Shown: positions 27,563 to 35,781, counted from the first letter of the stretch. The stretch: DNA of 38,633 nt from Terriglobales bacterium (GCA_016201265.1 JACQDD010000232.1:1-38633), one strand, 5' to 3'. A program made the numbers and translations. Notes: a model not told the origin generated them from the letters alone.

Positions 27563-28642
27563 TTGCTGATGCGCGTCCGCAATTGGCTTGACGAACGCTT
27601 CGGGTGGGACGAGCTCACCGCTCCCCTGCGGCACAAGACCGTTCCCATGCACAAGTTGTCGTACTGGTACTTCCTGGGCGGCATCACGCTGTTCCTGTTC
27701 GTCATCCAGGTGTGCACCGGAATCCTGCTGCTCCTGTACTACCGCGCCACCGCCAACGAAGCATTCGAAAGCGTGCAGTACATCATGACCCGCGTGCAGT
27801 TCGGATGGCTGGTGCGCTCCATTCACTCCTGGGCCGCCAACTTGATGGTCTTCACGGCCATCGCCCACATGTTCAGCGTGCTGTTCCTGCGTGCCTACCG
27901 CAAGCCGCGCGAACTCACCTGGGTCAGCGGCATGATCCTGCTCTTCCTGGTCATGGGTTTCGGCTTCAGCGGCTACCTGTTGCCCTGGAACACGCTCGCC
28001 TTCTTCGCCACTAAGGTCGGAACAGAAATCGCCGGGCAGGTCCCGCTCATCGGCAAGCACCTGGTGATCTTCCTTCGCGGCGGCGAGGAAGTAACCGGCG
28101 CCACCCTGACGCGCTTTTTCGGTTTTCACGTAGCCGTTCTGCCGGGAATCACCACGCTTCTATTGCTGCTGCACCTGGCCATGGTGCAGAAGTTCGGCAT
28201 CAGCGTTCCACCTGGCGTCGAAGAACAGTGGAAAGCGAATCCGGCGCAGGCCCGGGCGATGAAGTTCTTCCCGAACTTTGCCCTGCGCGAGTTGATGGCC
28301 TGGTACATCGCCCTGGGCGTGCTCGGCGCCCTGGCGGCGCTTTCTCCCTGGGGACTCGGAACCAAGGCCGATCCCTTCGCGCCCGCGCCCGCCGGCATCA
28401 AGCCCGAGTGGTATTTCCTGTTCATGTTTCAGACGCTGAAGCTGATTCCAGCCAAAATCGGGCCCATCGATGGCGAAATCCTTGGCATCCTGGTGTTCAG
28501 TCTGGCGGGAGCCATCTGGTTGTTGCTTCCCTTCTTCGGCGGACTCGGACGCGGACGCGCTCATCGCTGGATTCTCGGCTTGGGCTTTTTTGCGGTTGCC
28601 TACATGGTGACGATGACAGTTTATGGATACGTGGCGAAATAA
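27563..28642 (+). CDS. Cytochrome b of a Rieske/cyt b complex, b6-like
   Basis: This 359-residue membrane protein joins a b6-like N-terminal half with a subunit IV-like C-terminal half. Haem-ligand histidines are H88/H102 and H189/H204; the 15-residue step in the second pair is b6f-like rather than mitochondrial. The segment [28 protein letters not shown] is strongly b6-like, but the Cys that precedes LGG in b6 and binds haem c is Phe here. The quinol-site motif PEWY is in [18 protein letters not shown] 27563 is 8 bp from GGGAGG; ATG 27569 is the alternative. Its end overlaps the nine-haem gene by 20 bp. Confidence 0.95.
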   Translation: MLMRVRNWLDERFGWDELTAPLRHKTVPMHKLSYWYFLGGITLFLFVIQVCTGILLLLYYRATANEAFESVQYIMTRVQFGWLVRSIHSWAANLMVFTAIAHMFSVLFLRAYRKPRELTWVSGMILLFLVMGFGFSGYLLPWNTLAFFATKVGTEIAGQVPLIGKHLVIFLRGGEEVTGATLTRFFGFHVAVLPGITTLLLLLHLAMVQKFGISVPPGVEEQWKANPAQARAMKFFPNFALRELMAWYIALGVLGALAALSPWGLGTKADPFAPAPAGIKPEWYFLFMFQTLKLIPAKIGPIDGEILGILVFSLAGAIWLLLPFFGGLGRGRAHRWILGLGFFAVAYMVTMTVYGYVAK

Positions 28643-29888
28643 GCGGCTGGCTCGCGGCGCGTGGCCCTTCCTGGCGGCCCTGCTGATCGCAGGTCTCGCT
28701 CGCGCTGAGCAACCCAACAGCTGCGTCGAGTGCCATTCCGCGCTCGATCCCCCACAGCAGGTTACGCAGGAACAGTTCGCCCAGGACATCCACACGCAAA
28801 AAGGACTCACCTGTGCCAGTTGCCACGGCGGCGATCCCACCAAGAGCGACCTGGATGCCATGAGCAAGTCGGCTGGCTTCCGCGGCAAGCCCGCCCGCAA
28901 AGACATTCCCGCCCTCTGCGGCAAGTGCCACTCCGACGCCGCTTACATGCGACAGTACAACCCGTCACTCCGCACCGACCAGTTCGCTCAGTATCAGACC
29001 AGCGTGCACGGAAAATTGCTGGCCAAGGGTGACACCAAGGTCGCCGTCTGTATTGACTGCCACGGCGTGCACGGCCTGCGCCCCGCCAGCGACACCCGCT
29101 CCAAAGTTCATCCCACCAATGTGGCCCAGACCTGCTCCCGTTGCCATGCCGATCCCGCGCACATGAAGGGATACTCCATCCCGACTGATCAATATGCCGG
29201 CTACAGCGCCAGTGTGCACCATGAAGCGCTGGCCGTCCGCGGAGATTTGAGCGCGCCCACTTGCACCACCTGTCATGGCAATCACGGCGCCGCTCCTCCG
29301 GGAGTGGGCACGGTGCAAAATGTCTGCGCCACCTGCCATGTGTTCCAGGCACAGTTGTTCGAAAAGAGCCCGCACAAGGCAGCTTTCCAGGCCGCCTCGC
29401 TGCCGGGGTGTGTGACTTGCCATAGCAACCACCGCATTGCCCACCCCACCGACGCCTTGTTGGGCACCGGCGCGCAATCGGTCTGCACCAACTGCCACAC
29501 CTCGGGCGACGCCGGCTACGAGGTGGCCGACCAGTTCCAGCAGCAAATCGCCCATTTCGAAACCGCGGTGAGCAACTCCGACGAAATCCTGAATCGCGCT
29601 GAGTCGGACGGAATGGAAGTCAGCCAGCCGCGGCTGGAGCAGGATCAGGCGCGCGATGCCCTGACCAAAGCTCGGGTCACGGTCCATAGTTTCAACATGG
29701 TTCGCTTGCAGGCGGACATCCTGGCGGGTTTGAAGATCACCGACAAGACCTACCAGGACGGCAAAGCAGCCTTGTCCGAGCGTGATTATCGCCGCAAGGG
29801 ATTGGGGATCTCGGTGTTTTTCATCGTGGTGGTTCTAATCGGGCTGCGGCTCTACATCCGCCGCATTGAGCGCGGGCAGAGCGCGTAA
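28623..29888 (+). CDS. Nine-haem cytochrome c with C-terminal membrane anchor
   Basis: This is a 421-residue exported protein. A signal peptide ends near residue 28 (GLARAEQ). Nine CxxCH sites follow: CVECH, CASCH, CGKCH, CIDCH, CSRCH, CTTCH, CATCH, CVTCH and CTNCH. Histidine-rich spacers such as SVHGKL and SVHHEAL could give distal ligands. After the haem part there is a helical stalk (about 285-385) and a membrane helix ([18 protein letters not shown]) near the C-terminus. It takes the place that cytochrome c1 or f holds in classic complexes and would accept electrons from the Rieske protein. The start overlaps cytochrome b by 20 bp. Confidence 0.94.
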   Translation: MDTWRNKRLARGAWPFLAALLIAGLARAEQPNSCVECHSALDPPQQVTQEQFAQDIHTQKGLTCASCHGGDPTKSDLDAMSKSAGFRGKPARKDIPALCGKCHSDAAYMRQYNPSLRTDQFAQYQTSVHGKLLAKGDTKVAVCIDCHGVHGLRPASDTRSKVHPTNVAQTCSRCHADPAHMKGYSIPTDQYAGYSASVHHEALAVRGDLSAPTCTTCHGNHGAAPPGVGTVQNVCATCHVFQAQLFEKSPHKAAFQAASLPGCVTCHSNHRIAHPTDALLGTGAQSVCTNCHTSGDAGYEVADQFQQQIAHFETAVSNSDEILNRAESDGMEVSQPRLEQDQARDALTKARVTVHSFNMVRLQADILAGLKITDKTYQDGKAALSERDYRRKGLGISVFFIVVVLIGLRLYIRRIERGQSA

Positions 29889-29910
29889 GAGCTGGTTGAA
29901 AACCCCCTGA

Positions 29911-29945
29911 ATTGTCATCCCGAGCGGAGCGAGGGATCTGCAGTT
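29911..29945. repeat. Dispersed intergenic hairpin repeat
   Basis: ATCCCGAGC and GCGAGGGAT form an imperfect hairpin around a three-base loop. It lies in the 77-bp gap between the nine-haem cytochrome and the tRNA, and has no T-run. I read it as a dispersed repeat, from its form only. Confidence 0.4.
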
Positions 29946-29965
29946 GGCTGGAAGTGGAGAAACTC

Positions 29966-30055
29966 TGGCGGAGAGAGTGGGATTCGAACCCACGTTACCC
30001 TTTCGAGTAAACACGCTTTCCAAGCGTGCGCCTTCAGCCACTCGGCCATCTCTCC
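29966..30055 (-). tRNA. tRNA-Ser (anticodon GGA)
   Basis: On the minus strand the acceptor arm GGAGAGA pairs with TCTCTCC, followed by discriminator G and an encoded CCA. The D-arm starts GCCGAGTGG, the anticodon stem is CACGC/GCGTG around TTGGAAA (anticodon GGA), a long variable arm follows as expected for serine, and the T-loop is GGGTTCGAATCCC. Length is 90 nt with CCA. It reads UCC and UCU codons. Confidence 0.97.
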
Positions 30056-30112
30056 GGCGCCTTCTGAAGCGGCTATTCGATTCTAGCAGCTACCTGGAGT
30101 CCACGATTCTGA

Positions 30113-30178
30113 GAACTGGGAACCGGGAACTGAGAACTCGACGCGAACAGACGCGAACCACTAGCCACTAACCACTGC
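30113..30178. repeat. Heptad arrays at the 3' end of bfr
   Basis: 30113-30140 holds four heptads of the GAACTGG/GAACCGG/GAACTGA/GAACTCG type. 30157-30178 holds CCACTAG/CCACTAA-type heptads and contains the bfr stop codon (30168-30170). They belong to different heptad sub-families. Confidence 0.65.
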
Positions 30179-30647
30179 CTTCCCCCAACTGCTGCGCCAG
30201 GTAATTCTCATACGTCATCTCTTCGATGGCGTGCAGCTGCCCTTCCAGGTAGTCGATGTGGTGCTCTTCATCCACCAGGATCTTTTCCATCAGCTCGCGC
30301 GAGCCATTGTCGCCGGCGGCCACGCTGGCCTTGATGCCGTCGTTCAGCCGCTTCACCGCGGTGTATTCGAGTTGCAGGTCGTTCTCAAGCTGCTGCTTTA
30401 GCGTCTGCCCAATATTGATCTTGAAATAGTCGGTGATGTTCGGGGCTCCATCGAGCAGCAGGATGCGTTCCATCAGAACTTCCGCATGCTGCATCTCTTC
30501 GATGGACTCCTTGCGCGTGTGCTTGGCCATTTTCTGGTAGCCCCAGTTCTCGCACATCTCGGCGTGCAGGAAATACTGGTTGATGGCCGTCAGTTCCGCT
30601 TTCAGCACTTCATTCAGAATGGCAATAACTTTCGCGTCGCCTTTCAC
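30168..30647 (-). CDS. bfr: Bacterioferritin
   Basis: This is a 159-residue iron-storage protein that forms 24-subunit cages. All di-iron ligands line up with E. coli numbering: E18, E51, H54, E94, E127 and H130. The haem ligand M52 is also present (IEEMQHAE), so it should bind haem at the dimer interface. Length is normal, and the helical pattern continues to LEGQLHAIEEMTYENYLAQQLGE. It starts at an ATG, stands alone, and no bacterioferritin-associated ferredoxin is adjacent. Its last residues (EGSG) and stop codon run into the heptad array. Confidence 0.97.
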   Translation of the reverse strand: MKGDAKVIAILNEVLKAELTAINQYFLHAEMCENWGYQKMAKHTRKESIEEMQHAEVLMERILLLDGAPNITDYFKINIGQTLKQQLENDLQLEYTAVKRLNDGIKASVAAGDNGSRELMEKILVDEEHHIDYLEGQLHAIEEMTYENYLAQQLGEGSG

Positions 30648-30755
30648 GGTTTGCCTCTCAAGGATAGAAAATTAGCGCGCCTGAACACTCTCCCCACGCA
30701 CGCAGCGCGGCTTGGAGAATCAGTGGCGAGTAGAGATTGTACTAGAAGAAGGAAA

Positions 30756-31544
30756 TCAGGAACGCGATCCCGAAGCGGCAGCGGCGGCCGCCTCGGTCGC
30801 GGCTCCGTTGGTCGGCTCGGCCGGTTTGGCCGGCGGTTCGCTCTGCGCCACGCGATGATTCAAGCAATACAGTGCCAGTTCCAGCCGGTCCGCTACCCCC
30901 AGCTTGTCGTACACCTTACGCAGATAATTCTTGACGACCTGTTCGGTCGTGCCCACGCGCAGGGCGATTTCTTTGTTCTTCATGCCCTGGGTCACGCAGG
31001 AGACGATCCGCGACTCCTTGGGCGTGAGCTGCACTTTGGGACGCGACCCTGCGGGGCGCAGGCCCTGCGTCCGGAATGCTTCCAGCACCCATCCGATGGC
31101 CCTGCTTTCCAGCCACGGTTCGCCCTGGGCCACTTTCCGCAGGCAATCCACCAGCATCTCCGGCTCCACTTCCCGGGAAACGATGCCGTGCGCGCCGCGC
31201 CGGAACAACTCCAGCGTCATCTCCTGATCCGGTTCCTGCAGCACCACCACCAGATGGCTCTTGACGTTCTGCCGGAGCAGATCGGAAACCGCATCGGCCG
31301 GGTTTGGCGTCAGGGCTGCTTCAAAGATCAGGATGTCGGCGGAAAATTTTTGAATGGCGGCGATGGTCTGGGCCAAGGTCTCGGCCTGGCCGACAACTCG
31401 GACGTCATCTTCGAGCGCGAAGATCTTGCGCAGGCCCGCGCGAAAAATGGCCTGGCTATCCGCCACAATTACGCGGATCGTGCCTTTGCCATCCTCTGGC
31501 TGCAAGCCTTCGCTTTGCTCTACGCTGACAGGAGTGCTTCCCAT
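30756..31544 (-). CDS. NarL-type response regulator with altered phosphoacceptor
   Basis: This is a 262-residue regulator. Residues ~22-145 form a receiver (IRVIVADSQAIFRAGLRKIF), and ~168-230 a LuxR helix-turn-helix (LTPKESRIVSCVTQGMKNKEIALRVGTTEQVVKNYL). The receiver has E75 (ILIFEAAL) where the phosphorylated Asp normally sits, only one acidic residue after strand 1 (VADSQ), and no clear conserved Lys. It may be active without phosphorylation, since Glu can mimic phospho-Asp. The C-terminus is an Ala/Pro-rich tail. ATG 31544 has AAGGGG upstream. It lies 15 bp after the PilZ gene, in one operon. Confidence 0.9.
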   Translation of the reverse strand: MGSTPVSVEQSEGLQPEDGKGTIRVIVADSQAIFRAGLRKIFALEDDVRVVGQAETLAQTIAAIQKFSADILIFEAALTPNPADAVSDLLRQNVKSHLVVVLQEPDQEMTLELFRRGAHGIVSREVEPEMLVDCLRKVAQGEPWLESRAIGWVLEAFRTQGLRPAGSRPKVQLTPKESRIVSCVTQGMKNKEIALRVGTTEQVVKNYLRKVYDKLGVADRLELALYCLNHRVAQSEPPAKPAEPTNGAATEAAAAAASGSRS

Positions 31545-31559
31545 CGTCCCCTTGGCTCC

Positions 31560-31976
31560 CTACTTGCGCTCGAACCGGTACTCGTCGATGACCACGCCTA
31601 CACCGCGCCGGCCACCGTCCTCCTGAAAACTGCGTACCACCCGGCCCCGGCAGTCCACCTGAACGTCGGCCGCCGCGCCCACCACATCGGCGGGCAGCGA
31701 GATCGTGAAGTCCACAGCCGAGCCCACCGGCACATCGGCATCCATGCGGAACAGAACGCCGTTGGCCGAGATGTTCTGCGTCTCCGCGATCTTTCCGTCC
31801 ACTCCCGACTTCAACGCCACCGGGAGCTTGATCGGAAAGCGCGGCGCGCCCTGCACATCGGTGTATCCCTTGCGGCTTTTGCTCACTTCCGTCACGGTTT
31901 CTTTGCCTCCGTCAGACACGGTTGCGACAACCTTCTTTCCCGCTGGTGCCGCCTCCGGGTCGAGCGGTGTACCCAT
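31560..31976 (-). CDS. PilZ-domain protein, probably cyclic-di-GMP related
   Basis: This 138-residue soluble protein has an N-terminal low-complexity part (residues 1-40) and a PilZ barrel. The second PilZ motif is clear: NISANGVLF (N68, S70, G73). The first motif, normally RxxxR, reads R46-F-P-I-K50, so the second Arg is Lys. Cyclic-di-GMP binding is therefore plausible but not certain. It is directly upstream of the NarL-type regulator, which suggests a shared signalling role. The ATG start has only a weak ribosome site. Confidence 0.83.
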   Translation of the reverse strand: MGTPLDPEAAPAGKKVVATVSDGGKETVTEVSKSRKGYTDVQGAPRFPIKLPVALKSGVDGKIAETQNISANGVLFRMDADVPVGSAVDFTISLPADVVGAAADVQVDCRGRVVRSFQEDGGRRGVGVVIDEYRFERK

Positions 31977-32117
31977 TTCAGGGCGAGATTACACCCCAGC
32001 ATCGCACTCGCAAAGTTACGGAAGTCATGGAACGGAAGCGGCGAAGTGCCAGTAGTACAGGGACTTACGGGAATACCAGAAACACTGTATCGGCGGTCAC
32101 AGCGGGAGTTGGGCCCG

Positions 32118-32147
32118 AGCACTTAGCATTTAGCACTTAGCAGTTGG
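32118..32147. repeat. Left heptad arm beside the four-helix-bundle gene
   Basis: AGCACTT, AGCATTT, AGCACTT and AGCAGTT occur in a row, then GGCTTGGAGC leads to the gene's ATG 13 bp later. The arm is the inverted partner of 32521-32554. The same CTTGGAGC follows the left arm inside each 97-bp unit at 11656-11942. Confidence 0.8.
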
Positions 32148-32160
32148 CTTGGAGCGCATT

Positions 32161-32526
32161 ATGAAAGACTTTCGCGATTTGCATGTGTGGGAAAGAGCTC
32201 ACAGACTCACCCTAAACCTCTACACCCTGACCGCCAGATTCCCCCGGGAGGAACTGTACGGCCTGACAAGCCAGATTCGCAGATGCGGAGTTTCCATCGG
32301 CGCGAACATCGCCGAGGGCTGCGGGAAGACAGGCAACAACGAATTTCAGCGTTTTCTTCAGATTGCGGCCGGTTCCGCAAGCGAATTGGACTACGAATTG
32401 TTGCTGGCCAAAGACCTTGGCTATTTGGTCACCGCCGAATACGCGAAGCTTTCAGACGAACTCTCGCAGATCCGGAAAATGCTGAGCTCTCTACTGCGAA
32501 AAGTTCAAATGGACCGAAAGGGCTAA
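32161..32526 (+). CDS. Four-helix-bundle protein, S23/IVP family
   Basis: This is a 121-residue cytosolic protein. The family opening KDFRDLHVWERAHRLTLNLY, the middle part LTSQIRRCGVSIGANIAEGCGK and the following FLQIAAGSASELDYELLLAKDLGYL match the four-helix-bundle proteins first found in intervening sequences of spirochaete 23S rRNA and related to the Avd proteins of diversity-generating retroelements. Biochemical function is not established. Here it is not in an rRNA gene but between PilZ and mrdA. It is bracketed on both sides by inverted heptad arrays, and its TAA stop lies in the first right-hand heptad. ATG 32161 is chosen at the family N-terminus. Confidence 0.93.
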   Translation: MKDFRDLHVWERAHRLTLNLYTLTARFPREELYGLTSQIRRCGVSIGANIAEGCGKTGNNEFQRFLQIAAGSASELDYELLLAKDLGYLVTAEYAKLSDELSQIRKMLSSLLRKVQMDRKG

Positions 32527-32554
32527 CTGCTAATTGCTAAGTGCTAATTGCTAG
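32521..32554. repeat. Right heptad arm beside the four-helix-bundle gene and mrdA
   Basis: GCTAACT, GCTAATT, GCTAAGT and GCTAATT occur in a row, ending GCTAG. The arm supplies the TAA stop of the four-helix-bundle gene on the plus strand and the TAG stop of mrdA (32551-32553) on the minus strand. Confidence 0.82.
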
Positions 32555-34512
32555 CGCATCCCCGGCGCCGCCACCGCCAGCGGAACCTTCTTTCGCGACA
32601 CATCCAGCAGGAACCGGCCACTCTGCAAATGATCCCCATCGCCGTCGCCATCAGCGGGATCCGTCCACACGCCGCCGATTTCGACTTTGTTCTTGCCCGG
32701 CCCAGCCATCTTGGTCGGCACGCGCCGCTGCTTGTCAACGTACGCCTTGATCACCTGGGTCGCCAGTCGCGCCGCCAGCTTCCCGTGCTCGCCGCCTTCG
32801 AACAGCACAACTACGATGATGTCCGGGCTGCGCCGCGGCGTAAATCCCACGAACCATCCGTTCTGAGCGAAATCTTCGTCGTTCTTGTGCTTCGCACGCA
32901 GAGCCAGTGAAACAATCTGCGCCGACCCGGTCTTCCCCGCGATATCGATTCCCGGCACGTGCGCCGAAGGAGCGGTACCTTCCGGCAGCACCACCCGCGC
33001 CATCGCGTCGGTGATTAGATTCCATCCGCTGGAATCAATCGGAATGTTCTTCACTTCCATATAGCGCTGCACCTCGACGTAGCCCTCGGGCAGCCCGGTC
33101 GGGTTGACGACATGCGGCACTACCAGGCGGCCGTCCATCGAGACCGCAGCCACCGCGCGCATCAACTGCACCGGCGTGATCGTCACCGCGCCCTGGCCGA
33201 TGCCAACAGAAATCGTCTCCCCGGCAAACCATTTCTGCTTGAAATTGCGGATTTTCCATTCTTCCGAAGGCATCACGCCACTCACTTCGTTGGGCAGATC
33301 AATACCCGTCTTCTGCCCCAACCCCAGCGTGGTTGCGTATTTTGCGATGCGGTCGATGCCAAGTTTTTCTGCCAGCGTGTAAAAGAAGACGTCGCAGGAC
33401 TGATAAATCGCTTTCTCCAGATCAACCGCCCCGTGTCCGCCTTTCACCCAGCATCCGAATCGCCGCCCGTAAAACGTCGCGCCGCCATTGCAGTGCACAT
33501 TCAGGGTCGGGGCAATCCCTTCCTGCCATCCCGCGACCGACATGATGACCTTGAACGTAGAGCCGGGCGCGAGCTGCGCCTGGATCGCTTTGTTCAGCAG
33601 CGGCTTGTCCTGATCGGTGACCAGCTTGTTCCACTCCTCCTTCGAAATCTTCACCGCGAAGTCGTTGGGATCGAACGTCGGCCGGCTCACCATCGCCAGA
33701 ATTTCACCGGTGCGTGGATCCATCGCCACGATCGCGCCATTCTTCCCTTCCAGCGCCTGTTCCGCCGCGATCTGCAAATCCAGGTCCACCGACAGCTTCA
33801 ACTGTTTGCCCGGTTCCGCCGGAGTCTCATCCAGGCGTCCCATCTCACGTCCACGGCTGTCGACAATCGCTCGCCGCGACCCGTTTTTCCCCATCAGGAG
33901 GTTGTTGTACTGCTTCTCCACGCCGCTCACGCCCACCACGTCACCCGGGTTGTAAAGTTCGAACTGCGGCTGGTTGAGCATGTCTTCGGTGACTTCGCCC
34001 ACGTAGCCGATCATGTGCGCCATGAAACCGTTGCGCGGATACAACCGCCGGTGCGCCATGATGGTATCCAGTTCCGGCAGTTCATTCTTGTGCGACTCGA
34101 TGAACGCCAGCTCATCCGGGGTGATGTCTTCCTTCAGAAAAATCGGCTGGTATCGCGGCAGCGAAGCGAAGCGCCGGACGCGTTGCCGCACTTCTTCCGG
34201 GCTCATATGCAGACCCTGCGCAATCAGGTCCGCGTCGGCGTTCAGGTCGCGTGAGGAATCGCGCAACAGCAGCGCGGAAAACGACGGGTAGTTGTCCACG
34301 ATGATGCGGCCTTCGCGATCCAGAATCTTTCCGCGAGGCGCGAGAATCGGCACGTTGCGGATGCGGTTCATCTCCGCCAGCAGCGCGTACTTGTCGCTCT
34401 GCATCACCTGCAGACGCCACAACCCATACGCCAGCACCAGAAAGATGCACAGGATGATGTACTGCACGGCGGTGAGACGGATGGCGGAGACTTTTTCTTC
34501 GCGGCCGAACAT
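32551..34512 (-). CDS. mrdA: Penicillin-binding protein 2 (peptidoglycan transpeptidase)
   Basis: This is a 653-residue class B penicillin-binding protein for cell elongation. A single N-terminal membrane helix (about 14-33) leads to the dimerisation domain (APRGKILDREGRIIVDNYPSF). The transpeptidase domain has S318-T-F-K321 (APGSTFK), the SCD motif (YQSCDVFFY, in place of SxN) and KTG (AGKTGSAQ). The C-terminus extends ~60 residues past the core with a charged tail. ATG 34512 is preferred over the TTG one codon earlier; GAGGA lies just upstream. The usual neighbours mreB, mreC, mreD and rodA are not in the window, and its stop codon abuts the right heptad arm. Confidence 0.96.
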   Translation of the reverse strand: MFGREEKVSAIRLTAVQYIILCIFLVLAYGLWRLQVMQSDKYALLAEMNRIRNVPILAPRGKILDREGRIIVDNYPSFSALLLRDSSRDLNADADLIAQGLHMSPEEVRQRVRRFASLPRYQPIFLKEDITPDELAFIESHKNELPELDTIMAHRRLYPRNGFMAHMIGYVGEVTEDMLNQPQFELYNPGDVVGVSGVEKQYNNLLMGKNGSRRAIVDSRGREMGRLDETPAEPGKQLKLSVDLDLQIAAEQALEGKNGAIVAMDPRTGEILAMVSRPTFDPNDFAVKISKEEWNKLVTDQDKPLLNKAIQAQLAPGSTFKVIMSVAGWQEGIAPTLNVHCNGGATFYGRRFGCWVKGGHGAVDLEKAIYQSCDVFFYTLAEKLGIDRIAKYATTLGLGQKTGIDLPNEVSGVMPSEEWKIRNFKQKWFAGETISVGIGQGAVTITPVQLMRAVAAVSMDGRLVVPHVVNPTGLPEGYVEVQRYMEVKNIPIDSSGWNLITDAMARVVLPEGTAPSAHVPGIDIAGKTGSAQIVSLALRAKHKNDEDFAQNGWFVGFTPRRSPDIIVVVLFEGGEHGKLAARLATQVIKAYVDKQRRVPTKMAGPGKNKVEIGGVWTDPADGDGDGDHLQSGRFLLDVSRKKVPLAVAAPGMR

Positions 34513-34823
34513 CAATCCTCAGATCCCAGGCGCACGCGGCACTGCCGGCGCGAGCAAAACCGTTTGTTCCCGGAAGGTTAACTGCATTGTAACGCGCTTC
34601 CCGGCCGGCCCAAAATATTGCAACGATAACGAAAGTTTTTGACTCCAATCGCTTGCAGCCGGAAGCTGCTACGCCCGCCCGGCCATGTCCGACTGTGGTT
34701 TGCAACCCGCATCCCCGCAGGCAACAATTAAGGTGAGACTGACGTCTTACTTATTTAACCCACTCCGGCCGCGGCAGTTAAGATCTTTTCAGGCCCGCTT
34801 CTCGAGACGGACAAACGAACTCA
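34513..34823. other. Divergent intergenic region between mrdA and the cyclase-like gene
   Basis: This 311-bp gap must hold two divergent promoters. AT-rich patches occur at about 34608-34650 and 34738-34760, but I cannot name convincing -35/-10 pairs. No heptad array, hairpin or gene was found in it. Confidence 0.4.
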
Positions 34824-35477
34824 ATGCGGATTCGCTCCTTCATCATCGCCTACGCGCTCGTGCTGGCCATTCTGCTGTTCGCCGACCGCCGTCCCGGTTC
34901 GGGGCAGGAGAATCGCTATTCTCACGTGGTCGACCTGACCGGAGCCCAGAACCAGGATCGCGCCGCCGCTAAGCCATCGGCTGCTACCCGCATCATTGCC
35001 CCGGCCGCGCTTATTCCCGGAACCTGGTCCGCTGGCCAGATTCCCGCTGAGCGCCTCATCGCACCTCTCGTGGTTATGGATGTGAAGACGTTGCCGGAGC
35101 AAACCTCGCAGATCACTCTCGACGAAATCGCCGCCTGGGAATCGCGCCACGGCGTGATTCCGCAGGGGGCCGTAGTCGCGATCCGCCGTGTAGACGCCGT
35201 CAACGCGTCCACCGTTGCCCCGCTGCCCATCACCGCCGACGCCGCTCAGTTCCTCATGGATGCCCGCTACGTGCTCGGTTTCGCAATCGAGTCGCCGACC
35301 GACTTGACTTCCGACCGCGCGCTCGCGCGCCAACTCGCCCTGCACGGAAACTACGTCGTCGAAGGTGCAACTCGTCTTTCTTCGATCCCTGAAACCGGTT
35401 CTCTCGTGATCGTCGCCCCCATTAAGAACAAGAACGCCGCCGAAGCCTCCGTTCGCATCCTCGCCATGGTGCGGTAA
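34824..35477 (+). CDS. Exported cyclase-family protein lacking its metal motif
   Basis: This 217-residue protein has an N-terminal signal or anchor (residues 4-20) and resembles the cyclase/kynurenine-formamidase family: YSHVVDLTG, IPAERLIAPLVVMDV, ITLDEIAAWESRHGVIPQGAVVAIRR and the late GSLVIVAPIKNK. The family's metal signature HxGTHxDAP aligns with residues 52-60, which read SAATRIIAP: the first His is Ser, the second is Arg and the Asp is Ile. It is therefore unlikely to use the family's metal-dependent chemistry, or it is a binding protein. It starts at an ATG and is divergent from mrdA. Confidence 0.8.
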   Translation: MRIRSFIIAYALVLAILLFADRRPGSGQENRYSHVVDLTGAQNQDRAAAKPSAATRIIAPAALIPGTWSAGQIPAERLIAPLVVMDVKTLPEQTSQITLDEIAAWESRHGVIPQGAVVAIRRVDAVNASTVAPLPITADAAQFLMDARYVLGFAIESPTDLTSDRALARQLALHGNYVVEGATRLSSIPETGSLVIVAPIKNKNAAEASVRILAMVR

Positions 35478-35481
35478 AGCA

Positions 35482-35654
35482 GTCGCTGGTGGCTAGTTGC
35501 TGGTCGCTAGTCTTAGTAACGCCGGCGCCTCGCCGGCTGTCTCGCGGGCACCCTGCCCGCGCTCCGCTCGCTGTCAGCCCACATCCACAGCACAACACAA
35601 TTGCCTTCGCCTGTCTGTTAACGACTAGCGACTAGCCACCAGCGACTAGCGACT
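35482..35654. repeat. Heptad arms enclosing two perfect hairpins
   Basis: Left arm 35482-35512 (GTCGCTG/GTGGCTA/GTTGCTG/GTCGCTA) and right arm 35621-35654 are inverted copies sharing a 15-base exact match. Between them sit two perfect seven-base-pair hairpins: GCCGGCG-CCT-CGCCGGC (35521-35537) and GCGGGCA-CCC-TGCCCGC (35544-35560). There is no T-run, so it is not a standard terminator. Confidence 0.8.
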
Positions 35655-35691
35655 TTTTCTGCACCACGCTCCGCTCCGAAATCATCTACTC

Positions 35692-35781
35692 CCGCTGAGG
35701 CGACTCCATGACCGACCCGCGCTATCCAATCGGCAACCGCTGAGGCGACTCCATGACCGACCCGCGCTATCCAATCGGCAA
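35692..35781 (+). repeat. Exact 45-bp tandem duplication over the DinB start region
   Basis: The unit 35692-35736 is repeated at 35737-35781 with no visible difference. It carries the GAGGCG ribosome site, the ATG and the first nine codons. The first copy's ATG (35708) runs only 11 codons before a TGA created at the copy junction, so it forms a short upstream reading frame before the true start at 35753. Confidence 0.93.

Noticed and set aside
29835-30041. A 68-codon minus-strand frame spanning the tRNA-Ser gene
   Set aside because: It is a translation of the tRNA and the dispersed repeat, with no independent support.
32118-32554. A 23S rRNA intervening sequence
   Set aside because: The four-helix-bundle family is known from such sequences, but no rRNA sequence flanks the gene here; its neighbours are PilZ and mrdA.
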